Of a stretch of DNA of 64,000 bases, positions 53,660-63,914 are shown in pieces. This DNA is from Stramonita haemastoma (lineage: Eukaryota > Mollusca > Gastropoda > Neogastropoda > Muricidae), in NCBI GenBank assembly GCA_030674155.1, contig CM060326.1, forward strand, positions 14,048,643 through 14,112,642, read 5' to 3'. Numbering within the stretch: position 1 is the first letter of the stretch; each line of letters starts with the position of its first letter. Under the pieces are notes generated by a model that ran no database searches, was not told the origin of the DNA, and saw only the letters and a program-made list of their open reading frames with translations. A program made the position numbers and the translations under genes.

Positions 53660-54105
53660 TCTGAACATGTATCTTGCAGTGATGATGATTGATTCTTTAT
53701 CTTGCAGTGGTAATGACTGAACATGTATCTTGCAGTGATAATGATTGAACCTGTCTTGCAGTGGTGATGACTGAACATGTATCTTGCAGTGGTAATGATT
53801 GAACCTGTGTTTTGCAGTGGTAATGACTGAACATGTATCTTGCAGTGGTAATGAATCAACCTCTATCTTGCAGTGGTAATGACTTGAACATGTATCTTGC
53901 AGCGGTAATGAATGAACATGTCTCTTGCAGCGGTAATGACTGAACATGTATTTTCAGTGGTAATGACTGAACATGTATTTTAAAGTGGTATAATTGAACC
54001 TGTATCTTGCAGCGGTAATGACTGAACCTCTACCTTGCAATGGTAATGAATGAACATGTCTCTTGCAGCGGTAATGACTGAACCTGTATCTTGCAGCGGT
54101 AATGA
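53660..54105. repeat. Minisatellite, ~28-33-bp unit, about 15 copies
   Basis: The unit is approximately TGAACATGTATCTTGCAGTG followed by GTAATGAC, with point variants and length changes. The minus-strand frame reads as repeated YHCKIHVQSLPLQD-like text, which is repeat translation. Confidence 0.9.
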
Positions 54106-54579
54106 TGATTTTATCGCCCTTTTCAAGTCCTGCAGACCCATTGCTGTACACTAGGACAGAAAAGCCTGTTGTTAGAAACATTTCTTCCCAGATGAAACCT
54201 GGAGCACTGTCGCTTCAACAGCATTCCAACCTTCTGGAAAGCCTGTGCTAGCAATTCCCTCTTTTCTATCCCTCTCTTTGTTTCTGCCTTGCTTCTTGTC
54301 TTCCTCCTACTTGTCTATTTTCTACCTTCTCGGGCCGTTCTCCTGCCCTTCTTGTTCAGAAAGACTTAAAAAGATAAACAATTTTCTCCCATGCCCAAGT
54401 TGGATGTGCTAGGGTTGATTTGTTAGGCGCTTAAGGGCAGAGCAATGTATTAATCAATGGTTTGCTCATATAACAGGCAACAGTGGTTGCTGGACATTCT
54501 TTCTGCTTGCTCCACTGGTGACTACCCCTCACAACTGCTAGGATCTTTCTGAGATGTCTCCTGTGACATTCCCCAAGGT

Positions 54580-54628
54580 AAGAGGAGAGAGAGAGAGAGG
54601 GGAGAGAGAGAGAGAGAGAGAAGAGGAG

Positions 54629-54715
<87 letters not shown>

Positions 54716-54790
54716 CGAGACAGAAACAGACAGACAGACAGACAGACGGACAGAGACAGACAGACAGACAGACAGACAGAGGACAGAGAA
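54580..54790. repeat. GA / CAGA array
   Basis: A GA run with breaks, then (CAGA)n. A family A copy follows at 54870. Confidence 0.95.
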
Positions 54791-54869
54791 GAGTGTTTCC
54801 TCTCTTGTTCTTGGGGTGATCACGAACGCCTTCCTATTTTATTTATTTATTTATTTTATTTTTTTCTTT

Positions 54870-55024
54870 AATATCGAGGATAATGGGATAACACCCCTTG
54901 TGCTTTTTTACATCCAGTCCCCGTGTGTATGCAGTTTTGTAAATGCTATCTGTTCCCACCGGCACACGATGGCCTACTCTTACGAAAAGCGGAACAGGAT
55001 TTAACGTGTGCGCAAGATGTTCTT
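54870..55024 (-). mobile_element. Family A SINE, tail-half copy
   Basis: ATATCGAGGATAATGGGATA, CAGTCCCCGTGTGTATGCAG and AAAGCGGAACAGGATTTAAC are present. It ends at GCAAGATGTTCT. Confidence 0.76.
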
Positions 55025-56017
55025 AGGATTCCTTAGGAATCTTGCGCTGATGTAGCCCGTGTTCCGTCTGTGGACACCTCCTTTATCTTTGTCAGTTCTA
55101 TCAGTGTACATGTCTGGGACGGCTTCTTTGTGTCCCTGTGTCTGTTATGGCTTCTTTGTCCACTGTTTTGTGCCTTTGGTGGTGTTAAATCTTTGATAGT
55201 GCTTTGATATTCTTGGTGTTCTTTTCTTTCTTGGAGTTTTTTTTTATAATCTCACGTTTTCCGCTATTAGAGGCATTCTTTATGCAGTCAGCGTCATTAT
55301 TCCAAACAGGGGCGGTAACAATCGATATTTCTGTACTGGTTTCATTTCCATAATAAGGAAATCATCTGGTTACAACAAAACAGCCTATTGCCCCTCCCCC
55401 CACCCTCCTCCCCCAAAAGTAGACACCTGGACCATTTTTCACTACCCGGGAATGCAATGTTTCAGCACCGAAAAAAATTCTTTTCTGTGCAATCTAAACA
55501 AGACAATCGTGTACAGCAGTTGAAGAATAGCGGACATTCAGTTGGAGAGAAAAAAATATATGCCTGCTTGTGGACTGCATTCTGTCTGCTAGAGCCTCCA
55601 CTACCATCTGTGACAAAACTTTGTAAGCTTAGTTATGATCGATTAATTACCTCTGACCACTATCCATACGAAGAAAAAAAAACACCAAATAGGAGCAATA
55701 CTGCCTGATAACACACCTACCGAAGACAGCACGGATTGCAATGATAAAATTGTTCCTGAGCCGAGGAAGAGAAGGAGATGTTATCAGCTATGAACCTCAC
55801 AACACATGGTTTCATAATTCAACCTTGAAATCAACCAGCAGCCAGACAGCACTGCCGCAGCACATCTTTCCAAAAAAAATCATAACTTGTTCAGGTGATA
55901 AATATAGCTTCCTTTTCACAGGTAAAAACGACTTTATAGTTTCTTGTCCAACCCAGCACACACACACACGACATCAACTACCACTTTATAGCTCCCTGAT
56001 TTGTCAGAATAAAGTTG

Positions 56018-56018
<1 letters not shown>

Positions 56019-56071
<53 letters not shown>

Positions 56072-56087
56072 CACACACACACTCTCC
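56019..56087. repeat. CA microsatellite
   Basis: A CA run of about 65 nt. Confidence 0.95.
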
Positions 56088-56747
56088 TAGTTTGTGATAT
56101 TCTTTTTTTTTTTTGCAAATTGCTGACAACAGGCAGTGGGTGAGAGGGAGTTGAGAAATTATACATGTGTTGACCAATATATTGGTTTACGATTTCAACA
56201 ATGACCAAAAACAGTACAGGCCACACCTGGGCTGGACATCAACAGTCTTGATGCAACGAACATTGTCACACCCCCACACTTCCCACTGTACAGACAGCAA
56301 ACGTTTCCAGCCATACTGTACAATATGCCAATGATATACATGGACTGGATATTCATACAGGATTACTTTGCACAGTTACAGGGTAAACATACCCGACTAG
56401 AATGAATCGGGCATGGAGCAAAATTTAATCATTCGTTTTAAACAAACATAAATATCATCACCAAAATCTTATATGCAATGGTTGTCACTTGGTTTTTTTG
56501 TTGTTTGTTGCACATATAAAAAGATATAAAATTAATACGCGGGTTTTCTGGGTATTACTTTCGTATCAAGTATTCCGCCCTGATAGGAAGAAGGAAAAAA
56601 AATCTACGAAACGACTAAAGATTCACACAACACACACACACAAAATATTCACACAAGCACATTTAGGACCAACCAAGCTAAAAACAAAACAAAAAAAGAT
56701 GGTTTGGACCTATTGAAAATTAATGCTATTACCTCTGATGCTTATTA

Positions 56748-56753
56748 TTTATT
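56748..56753 (-). terminator. Candidate poly(A) signal of the receptor gene
   Basis: AATAAA on the minus strand, about 1.06 kb past the stop codon. It is one plausible site among several AT-rich hexamers, so the 3' end is unresolved. Confidence 0.2.
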
Positions 56754-56934
56754 AATTTTTTGCCAGATACGATTTTTTTTTATAGTTTAGCTCAGGTTGC
56801 CCTAGTTGGCCAAAATAGCTGACGATAGCGCCCATGAACCACTCCTGTGTTCTACAACAGCATGCAATGAAAGACTCTGTGGAGCATAGTAGTATGTAAT
56901 GTTACAACAGGGTGCAAGGACACACAGCCTCAAC

Positions 56935-57080
56935 CAAAATAACAACAACCACCACAACAACAACAAAAAAATGCAATCATTCCTAACAGGGACAGTCTGT
57001 TCTCTCTCCCTGCTCTCAAGGTATAGAACAACAACAACAACACAACAACAACAACACCACAACAACAACAACAAACCAAC
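56935..57080. repeat. CAA trinucleotide-rich tract
   Basis: (CAA)n runs at 56939-56967 and 57027-57080. GGGACAGTCTGTT occurs at 56989-57001 and again at 57108-57120. The tract lies in the 3' flank of the receptor gene. Confidence 0.85.
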
Positions 57081-57611
57081 AACAAACCCACATCTATATC
57101 CTAACAAGGGACAGTCTGTTATTTCCTGCTCTTCAAGGTATAGAGGGAAGTAGCTGGGTTGAGGGAGGGAGGGAGGGAGGAGAGAGCAATATCTGTTTTT
57201 TTTCTTGTACAACCGTGATGGTTGCAGCACACAATACACACCCATACATACCCCCTTTCTGCCGCCCCCCCTCCCCCCCTCCAATAGCGCACAACCAAAA
57301 TCAGCACTTGTTGAACAGTACACACAACTGGAAGATATAGTAAGGTCCATACAAAAAAAACAACAACAACAATAACAAAAAAAAACCCCGACAGTGCTGA
57401 CCAGAAAAATGAAGAAAGTGAAAATTGCTCTCGCCAGAGCGTAGATCTGCCTGATCTTTACCTGATGCAGTAAAGATGCATATATAAACAAACCTTTCTG
57501 TTATGCGGGAATGGTCACACGCGGGCACTCCCTCCTTTTTGGGAGAGGGAAGACCCACAGAAAAAAAAACAAAACAAGCAAGCAGTTGTACAAGTCATCA
57601 GAGCATTCTGC

Positions 57612-57620
57612 AGGCAGGTA

Positions 57621-57662
<42 letters not shown>
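57612..57662. repeat. GGCA tetranucleotide array in the receptor 3' flank
   Basis: (CAGG)n, about 12 units, 150 nt past the receptor stop codon and so probably in its 3' UTR. Confidence 0.9.
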
Positions 57663-57663
<1 letters not shown>

Positions 57664-57812
57664 GAATGGGAGGAGGAGGAGCAGGGAAGAGCAGGGTAAA
57701 ATCTACACTTCGGAAGAACGGCGAACCCTGCCCGAGTCACTACTGCTTCTACTGACGTTGGTCAGACCAGGCACGAAGTTCAAGGCACTTCGCTCCGACA
57801 CCTCCCCCTCCC

Positions 57813-58626
57813 TCATCCCTTCCTCTCCTCCTCCTCCCCTTCCTCCAGCACCTCGGGGTACGGGGGCAGCAAGAACTGGTCCTCGGTGGGTTCAGGCTCC
57901 GGTCCCTGGTCCTCCGCACCCTGCCTGTACGAGTTCACATAGTCCGCATTGCCGGGGCGGTTCTGCCGGCCTCCGCGAAACTCCACCGGCGGCACCGTGT
58001 TGCTCCTCCCGGCGCCGTACAGGCGGTCCGAGGGCGTCTGAGATCGGAACACAGGGGGCAGGTCCGTGGAAGTCCTCCTCACCCTCCCGTACTCCCCCTC
58101 CGCCTCGTACTGAGGCGGCCCCCCTCCCCCACCACTTCTGTCCAGCCCCGTAGCAGACGACTGCAAGTAAAAAGACGGGCCGTAACCCCCGTAGCGGGAA
58201 AAATCGGCGCCGGGAGTGACCGCCCTTCTAGGCAAGGTGCCCTTCTTGCCCAAACTGCCGTACTCGTCCCCGCTCTCGGGCTCCGTGCTGTAGCCCGGAG
58301 GCAAGGGGTGGACCCCGGGAGACGGGGGGACGTGGTGGTGGCTGCCGGCCAGGGAATACACGGAGGCCGGGTGAGGGTGGGGGGACAGGGGCAGGGGGCT
58401 GGAGCGGGGGGTAGAGCCCCCAGGGGGCTGGGGTCGCCCGGGCGGGTCAGCGTGCTGTCGCTGTCCGAGTCGAAGCGGAAGCTGCAGGGCGAGTCGCCGC
58501 GGAAGGTGGTGAAGCTCACTTCCGGGTCACGGGGGCGGAAGGACGCATTGGCGTTGACGGTATGGCCGCTGCTGCTGCTCCCACCTTTTTTGTAGGGCAG
58601 AGGGGAGGAGGTTTTCAAGGCGGCTC
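57813..58626 (-). CDS. Adhesion-receptor terminal exon D, with a one-base frame break
   Basis: This exon is 814 nt and very G+C-rich. It begins after GTGTTGCAG and continues the phase-1 codon. The first ~60 codons ([13 protein letters not shown], later [17 protein letters not shown]) lie in one frame and carry a second WIRS-like motif, FTTFRG. From about 58400 the sensible protein lies in another frame ([46 protein letters not shown]) and runs to TGA at 57815-57813. One extra base in the G5 run on the minus strand (58417-58421) would make the exon a single 271-codon frame including the stop. No GT-AG pair nearby would give a usable intron. Confidence 0.8.
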
Positions 58627-58849
58627 CTGCAACACGGTTACTATCACGTTTACTATCATCACGTTACTGACGTCATTTCTTCCCACTAGCTTGTCCAGGG
58701 AGAGGGGGTCATTGTATTCGGGGCACTGAACTGAAACTGGTCAGTGGTGTCTTAGGCTAGCTACTGAACCAGGGGCAGCCATGGTCACTCGACATTCGTT
58801 AAGAGTAGGGCATTGTGTGCCGGTGGGAATAGATGACAAGACTGACAAA

Positions 58850-58924
<75 letters not shown>

Positions 58925-61900
58925 CTATGAAAACACGCACCCACTGAGGAACAAAAAGAAAATATTCAAGTGGCAAAAGGCTGTTTTTGTTTTGTTACGT
59001 TTTGAGTAGCTACAACACAGCATTCTGATTTTCATAACACACACATACACACAGACACACGGACACACGCACGCACGCACACACACATACACGCACGCAC
59101 ACACGCACATACATACACACGCACGCACGCACACACGCACACACAAACACGCACACACATAAACACACACACATATTCAATGACACTGGCACACACTCAC
59201 TCACTCACACACACACACACATCCACACACAGATTTATTATTTGAAATAAAATATTTGATACATTGTATCATAACAAAAGGTATCGGAATAGATTTTTGC
59301 TGGATTCCTTCCCACTGCGGAATATACTGGAATGAAATAGCAGATAATCTTGCGAAACAAGGTGCAAATAGAGATTGCCCAGTTCATAACTTAAAAATTG
59401 ATTGTCGTGAAATCAATTCTTTATTGGAAACTCATGTACATAAGAATAACTTCCATGGAAAATTAGAAATATTAGGCTGTTCAAGACATATTACTAACAT
59501 CATTTATAAGTTGCGATTGAATTCTTGGAAGACCAAATATTCCCGTAATGTAACTTGCTCTTGTTCTGAGCCATTATCTTGTGAACATATTCTTTTTCAT
59601 TGTTCAGTTTTAAATTCAATTTACAAACAAAATGGCCTTGAAATTCAAAGGGAACCATTGAACATAGTTTCGAGAAAACCGTTGATTACTGATGTTGCTA
59701 GGATTATTTCCAGGTCTTCTGTAAATATTTTATGGTAGGTTTTTTGTTTGTGTGTTTGTTTGTTTGTTTGTTTAGTCTAATATCACCAAGTGTGAACAGA
59801 CTTTAAATTGAACTACAACAACAACAACACACATCCACACACTCTCCCCCAAACACACACACACACACACACACTACACACAACACACACAACGCACACA
59901 CAGGTATAAAACAGCTGAGCGAAGACAACACTGCACTGACCTCTGTCTCTGTGGGCTCCGTTGTTGATGTCAAACTCAGACCCTCCTCTCCCGCTGTCGC
60001 TAGTGCTCTGGTTAGATAGGCCACTCAGACTCAGGGTGTCGTCTGCTCGCTTCACATCGTCCACATCATCCGGAGACTGAAGAAGAAAAAAAAAAAAAAA
60101 AGATACCTTTCTGCTGTGCTGGATCTGATTTGCTCGCGCGTGCGTGTGTGTTTGTTCGAATTTGTTAAAACTATAAATTGTTATTGACTGCTTGTGTGTT
60201 GTATAGGTCGAATGCAAGCACTTTGATATTTTTTTTACATGATATAGCGCTATATAAATTCCATGTATTATTACTTGTCAGGCGCTTAACGGCAGCGCTA
60301 ACGCATGTTTTGTTCATATGACAACATTGATGCTGTCTAGAGCGTTTGATGGAGAAGGTGCCTTTCTTGCTATACTTGTTATCTCAAAGTTGGTTTAAAC
60401 AGAATGTGTCTTCAGAAAAGAAGAAACACTGTGTTCACAAGTACATTTGGAGTAGCCGCAAGGTAACAGCTTATAGTGTACTGCACCATCATACAAAACG
60501 AAGCTGTTTATTCTTAACGGCTAAAAAATAACCCCCCAACACCATTGTCATAACAAATTAATCCTATTGAAACAGGTGTAATAAATTAAGGTCATTACTT
60601 ATACACTGGTGGAAACCTCGAAACCTCGTATGTGCTTATTAATATAACATATTATTTTAAAGTCAGATAAAAGAAGGAAACAAGACTAAGAAAGAAGAGA
60701 AAAAAACCCGAAAGAACACAAGATAAAGTCCAAAGACACGGAAAAAGTGTCAGCTTGTCACAGGTATCACAACTTCCTCAAATGACAACACTGAATACAT
60801 AATTAGAAAAGGTAAGGTAGGTAAAGGTGTCCCCTAACCTATGTGGTCATAGGGGAGCGGGGCATCAGAGACCTCAGCTTCTCTAGGGGTTGTTGAGAGC
60901 TAGGGTCATACTAGTATCATCTACAAAAAAAGTATTTTACTTGATTAAACACCTAATACAACATCATTCAAGCGACGTGGAGAGGAGGAGGGGTCAGCTA
61001 CATGGATAACTGCTTGCCCTCCATCTTCACTTACCCAGGCTTCTAGAACATAACTCCATAGTCTTCCGAGACTGGTGGATGCTTACTGTTAATACAGATA
61101 AAAAAACAAGAGGAGACCCACCACCGAACCCTGAAGGAACATCAACAGAAATTGCATTATAATCAATTATTTCATTTCTGATAACAACTTCTTGGGTTCG
61201 CCTTGAAAAATAACCCGTAAACCAGTCTAACAGCTTTCCACATATATACCAATTGCTCATGTCTGTGGACAGAAACAGAGACCACAGCACACGGACATAC
61301 ATGTGGGTGGTGGAGAGAGCTGTGTTGGTAGTTGGGGCCGTAAGCGCCATCTTGGGAGCGGAAAGTGGAGAAATGGCTGTCGTCTGCGCGGTCACTGTCA
61401 TCGCCAGGGTAGGGGTCCTCTGCCCGGTGAAACAGCCCGTTGCGGGAAATCTCGATGATCTGAAAGCAACCACAGCCACCCGTATTTTTTTTTTTACCGA
61501 TATCTACAATCATCGGCATTTTTTTTTTTTTTATCAATATCTATCTGCAATCACCGGTATTTTTTTTTATCAATATCTACAATCACCGGGGTTTTTCACC
61601 AATATCTACAATCACCGGTATTTTTTTCACCGATATCTACAATTACCGGCATTTTTTTTTTATCAATATCTACAATCACCGGGGTTTTTCACCAATATCT
61701 ACAATTACCGGCTTTTTTTTTATCAATATCTACAATCACCGGGGTTTTTTCACCAATATCTACAATCACCGGTATTTTTTTTTTATCAATATCTACAATC
61801 ACCAGTAGTTTTTATCAATATCTACAATCACTGGTATTTTTTTTCACCGACATCTACAATCACCGGTATTTTTATCAATATCTACAATAACTGGTTTTTA

Positions 61901-63619
61901 AAAAAAATTAATATCTACAATCACCGGTATTTTTATCAATATCTACACTCACCGGTATTTTTTTTATCAATATCTACAATCACCGGTATTTAAAAAAATT
62001 ATTATTAATGTCTACAATCACCAGTATTTTGATCAATATCTACAATCACCAGTATTTTGATCAATATCTACAATTACCGGTTTTTTTTCAATATCTGCAA
62101 TCACCGGTATTTTTTTTTTATCAATATCTACAATCACCGGTGTTTTTATCAATATCTACAATCACCAGTACTTTTTATCAACATCTACAATCACCTGTAT
62201 TTAAAAAAAAAAGATATCTACAACCACGACACTTTGCCACACTACAATACGCTCCACTCCATCACAAAACACTGCACTACATCACACTACACAAAAATAC
62301 ACTTCACTACATCACACTACACCACCACACCACACACCACCTTACACTCCAACTCACTCCGCCACACCACACTCCACTCCACTACACCACGCTACCCTAC
62401 ATTACACCATACCACACTACACTACACCCCACCACACCACACACCATACCATACCACACCACACTACACCCCACCCCACCACATCACACCACACACCACA
62501 CCACACACCATACCACACTACACCACACACCACACCACACACCATACCACACCACACCACACACCATACCACACCACACCACACCACAGTACACTCCAAT
62601 TCACTGCACCACACCATACCACACCACACTATACCATACCATACCATACCACACCCACACTACACTACACTCCGGTTCACTCCACCACAGCCACACCACG
62701 CCTACACCACACCCACACCACACCCACACCACCCTACACTCCAACTCACTCCATCACACCACACTCGACTCCACTCCACCCTAACACAGCCCAATACTCA
62801 AACCCTGTCTCCTCCTCCCTCACAGCACATCTTAGCCCAACACGGCACAGCACAGCACAGCACAGCACAGCCACAACACAGCCCATCCCAGCCCAGCCCA
62901 GCTACAGCCCAGTCCAGCTACAGTACAGCACAACACAGCATAGCACACCACACGACTTCACTCCACCCTAACATAGCCCAATGACCCAAACCATGTCTCC
63001 TCCCTCACAGCACAACACAGCCCAGCCCAGCCCAGCACAACACAGCCCAGCCCAGCACAACACAGCCCAGCCCAGCCCAACACAGCCCAGCCCAGCCCAG
63101 CCCAGCACAACACAGCCCAGCCCAGCACAACACAGCCCAGCACAACACAGCACAACACAGCCCAGCCCAACACAGCCCAGCCCAGCCCAACACAGCCCAG
63201 CCCAGCCCAACACAGCACAACACAGCCCAGCCCAACACAGCCCAGTCCAGCCCAACACAGCCCAGCCCAGCACAACACAGCCCAGCCCAGCCCAGCCCAG
63301 CATACCATAGCACATCACGGCCCAGCCCAACCCAGCCCAGCACAAAGCCCAAACCATGTCTCCTCCTCCCTCCCTTACAGCCCAGCCCAGCTACTGACCT
63401 CAGGCTGTCCCTCAGCCTGGCCGTAGTGGCCGTGGGGCGGCATGATGACGTAGGGGTTGACGGAGCGCAAGTTGGCGCCCTCGTGCATCATGTCCAGCTC
63501 CGAGTGCCCGCCACTGTCCAGCGCCTCCTCGGGCACCGGCTTGTTCAGCACCGTGCTGTTGCCCATCCCGCCCCCGTAGGCCGGGGATTCGCACACCCCT
63601 GGGGCGATGTAGTAGCCAC
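57813..63619 (-). CDS. Transmembrane adhesion receptor, cytoplasmic tail (protocadherin-like), last 4 exons
   Basis: The coding exons are 63619-63399, 61459-61301, 60076-59941 and 58626-57813, ending at TGA (57815-57813). Donors are GTCAGT, GTATGT and GTCAGT. Acceptors are polypyrimidine-CAG. Phases 0, 0 and 1 join without conflict. About 443 residues are visible, all soluble and acidic/Ser/Gly-rich, with no transmembrane segment. That fits a receptor tail whose ectodomain exons lie beyond 64000. The [17 protein letters not shown] stretch and two WIRS-like motifs (FSTFRS, FTTFRG) resemble delta-protocadherin tails, which recruit the WAVE complex. The protocadherin name is an inference from motif style, and another adhesion receptor is possible. 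No PDZ ligand is seen at the C terminus (EEERKG). The last exon needs one frame correction near 58417-58421. Confidence 0.72.
58417..58421 (-). other. Probable 1-nt deletion in a G homopolymer inside exon D
   Basis: The frame upstream reads ...[10 protein letters not shown] and then becomes low-grade Pro/Ala sequence. The frame downstream reads [20 protein letters not shown] and then clearly protein-like sequence. The two overlap at this G5 run. A six-G run would connect them. The alternative is a true frameshifted allele. Confidence 0.6.
58795..58853 (+). mobile_element. Family A SINE, short fragment
   Basis: AGAGTAGGGCATTGTGTGCC and GGTGGGAATAGATGACAAG lead into a CA array, in a receptor intron. 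Confidence 0.6.
58850..58922. repeat. CA microsatellite (receptor intron)
   Basis: A pure CA run of about 72 nt. Confidence 0.95.
59035..59227. repeat. CA / CGCA array (receptor intron)
   Basis: A CA array with GCAC and ATACAC variants. It abuts the truncated non-LTR fragment. Confidence 0.95.
59228..59830 (+). mobile_element. 5'-truncated non-LTR retrotransposon fragment (RNase H end)
   Basis: The frame from about 59230 to 59738 encodes [10 protein letters not shown]...[11 protein letters not shown], the signature of the RNase H domain of I/Jockey-like non-LTR elements. A C-terminal Cys/His cluster follows ([17 protein letters not shown]), typical of the end of such ORF2 proteins. Upstream the frame runs directly into a CA array (59035-59227), so the reverse transcriptase part is missing. 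After the stop come a TTTG run and a (CAA)n tail (59813-59828), marking the 3' end. It lies in a receptor intron on the opposite strand. It is a dead fragment, not a host gene. Confidence 0.8.
59941..60076 (-). CDS. Adhesion-receptor tail exon C, SDSGRGGS motif
   Basis: This exon is 136 nt (45 codons plus 1 nt). The acceptor is TTCTTCTTCAG, and the donor is AGAG followed by GTCAGT. The product runs [20 protein letters not shown] and then [19 protein letters not shown]. The Ser/Gly-rich SDSGRGGSE segment is the most conserved-looking part of the tail and resembles protocadherin cytoplasmic motifs. The single pending G joins exon D as a Gly codon. Confidence 0.83.
60135..60277 (+). mobile_element. 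Family D element copy
   Basis: GCGTGCGTGTGTG leads into TTCGAATTTGTTAAAACTAT, GTCGAATGCAAGCACTTTG and AGCGCTATATAAATTCCATG, then ATTATTAC. It lies upstream of receptor exon C. Confidence 0.68.
60819..60889 (-). mobile_element. Family S5 SINE, tail fragment
   Basis: Only the tail is present: GTAAAGGTGTCCCCTAACC through ACCTCAGCTTCTCTAGGGG, matching the 4779 copy. It lies in the receptor intron between exons B and C. Confidence 0.6.
60990..61090 (+). repeat. Family F repeat fragment
   Basis: It shares GCTTGCC.TCCATCTTCACTT-like sequence, TTACCCAGGCTT and AACTCCATAGTCTTCCGAGA with 44165-44290. It is intronic in the receptor gene. Confidence 0.5.
61301..61459 (-). CDS. Adhesion-receptor tail exon B with WIRS-like motif
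   Basis: This exon is 159 nt, exactly 53 codons, in phase 0 at both ends. The acceptor is TTGCTTTCAG and the donor is CAT followed by GTATGT. It encodes [20 protein letters not shown], then an Asp-rich stretch, then FSTFRS. FSTFRS fits the WAVE-complex binding consensus (bulky hydrophobic-x-Thr/Ser-Phe-x-x). A His/Ser stretch closes the exon. Longer frames running through this exon in either direction are intronic or repeat translation. Confidence 0.83.
61490..62215. repeat. Minisatellite, ~33-bp unit, about two dozen copies
   Basis: The unit reads roughly TATCAATATCTACAATCACC followed by GGT and an A/T homopolymer. The T run varies in length and is sometimes replaced by an A run. It starts about 30 bp upstream of the exon B acceptor (minus-strand view). 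Confidence 0.9.
62220..62780. repeat. Degenerate CCACA/CACTA tandem array
   Basis: This is strongly G-poor plus-strand DNA built of CCACACCACACTACA-like variants. It is distinct in unit from the arrays on either side. Confidence 0.85.
62835..63340. repeat. CAGCCCAGCACAACA tandem array
   Basis: The array is built of CCCAGCCCAGC and ACAACACAG blocks in irregular order. On the minus strand it is GCTGGGCTGGG-rich. It ends close to the donor of exon A. Confidence 0.9.
63399..63619 (-). CDS. Adhesion-receptor tail exon A
   Basis: This exon is 221 nt: 2 nt finishing a codon begun in an exon outside the window, then 73 codons, ending in phase 0 at GAG followed by GTCAGT. The acceptor is TGCATGTACAG. 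The product starts [17 protein letters not shown] and includes an acidic stretch around [15 protein letters not shown] and the Tyr-containing segment [14 protein letters not shown]. The G+C content of this exon is much higher than its flanks. No known domain is recognised. Confidence 0.8.
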
Positions 63620-63914
63620 CTGTACATGCAGGTTCAGTTCAATTTCGGGTGGTTGTTTTTACCTTTCCCAGTGAGGATGTCTGGGGTGTGTGGGCGTTGT
63701 CCTTGCATTTGTATTTTGTACACTTTAAGTCCATTGATACATTATTAGCATCGAACGCATACTCAGAATGACTTGTCAGAAAGTAAAGCTCCCATTAACA
63801 ACGAAAACCATGTTAAAATGTACACTGATTTTGTCACCCCCCACCCTCTCTCCCCTTCCACCTTTACCACACTAACTAACGCATCTGCACGTTGTATTTT
63901 GTAGTTTTGTATTT

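Larger units (their letters stand above)
55025..57812. other. Receptor 3' flank and probable 3' UTR
   Basis: Holds the GGCA array, CAA tract and CA array. The part nearest the stop codon is probably 3' UTR. No other coding signal is seen. Confidence 0.5.
61460..63398 (-). other. Receptor intron A, made of three tandem arrays
   Basis: Almost the whole intron is tandem DNA. A ~33-bp AT-rich minisatellite (61490-62215) abuts a degenerate CCACA/CACTA array (62220-62780), and then a ~20-bp CAGCCCAGCCCAGCACAACA-type array (62835-63340). The short remainder holds the splice signals. Long open frames across it are repeat translation. Confidence 0.8.

Noticed and set aside
56802..57491. 229-codon minus-strand frame near the receptor 3' end
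   Set aside because: The Cys/Val/Leu-rich middle is translation of CAA repeats (TTG on the minus strand). It is more likely 3' flank of the receptor gene than a separate gene.
57503..58153. 216-codon plus-strand frame
   Set aside because: It is the antisense of the receptor's G+C-rich last exon and 3' flank. The minus strand has matching splice phases and better sequence.
61253..61993. 246-codon plus-strand frame with repeated [10 protein letters not shown] text
   Set aside because: It is translation of the 33-bp minisatellite plus antisense of receptor exon B.
62057..62971. 304-codon Thr/His-rich frame
   Set aside because: It lies wholly in the CCACA-type tandem array, and overlapping frames show the same pattern.
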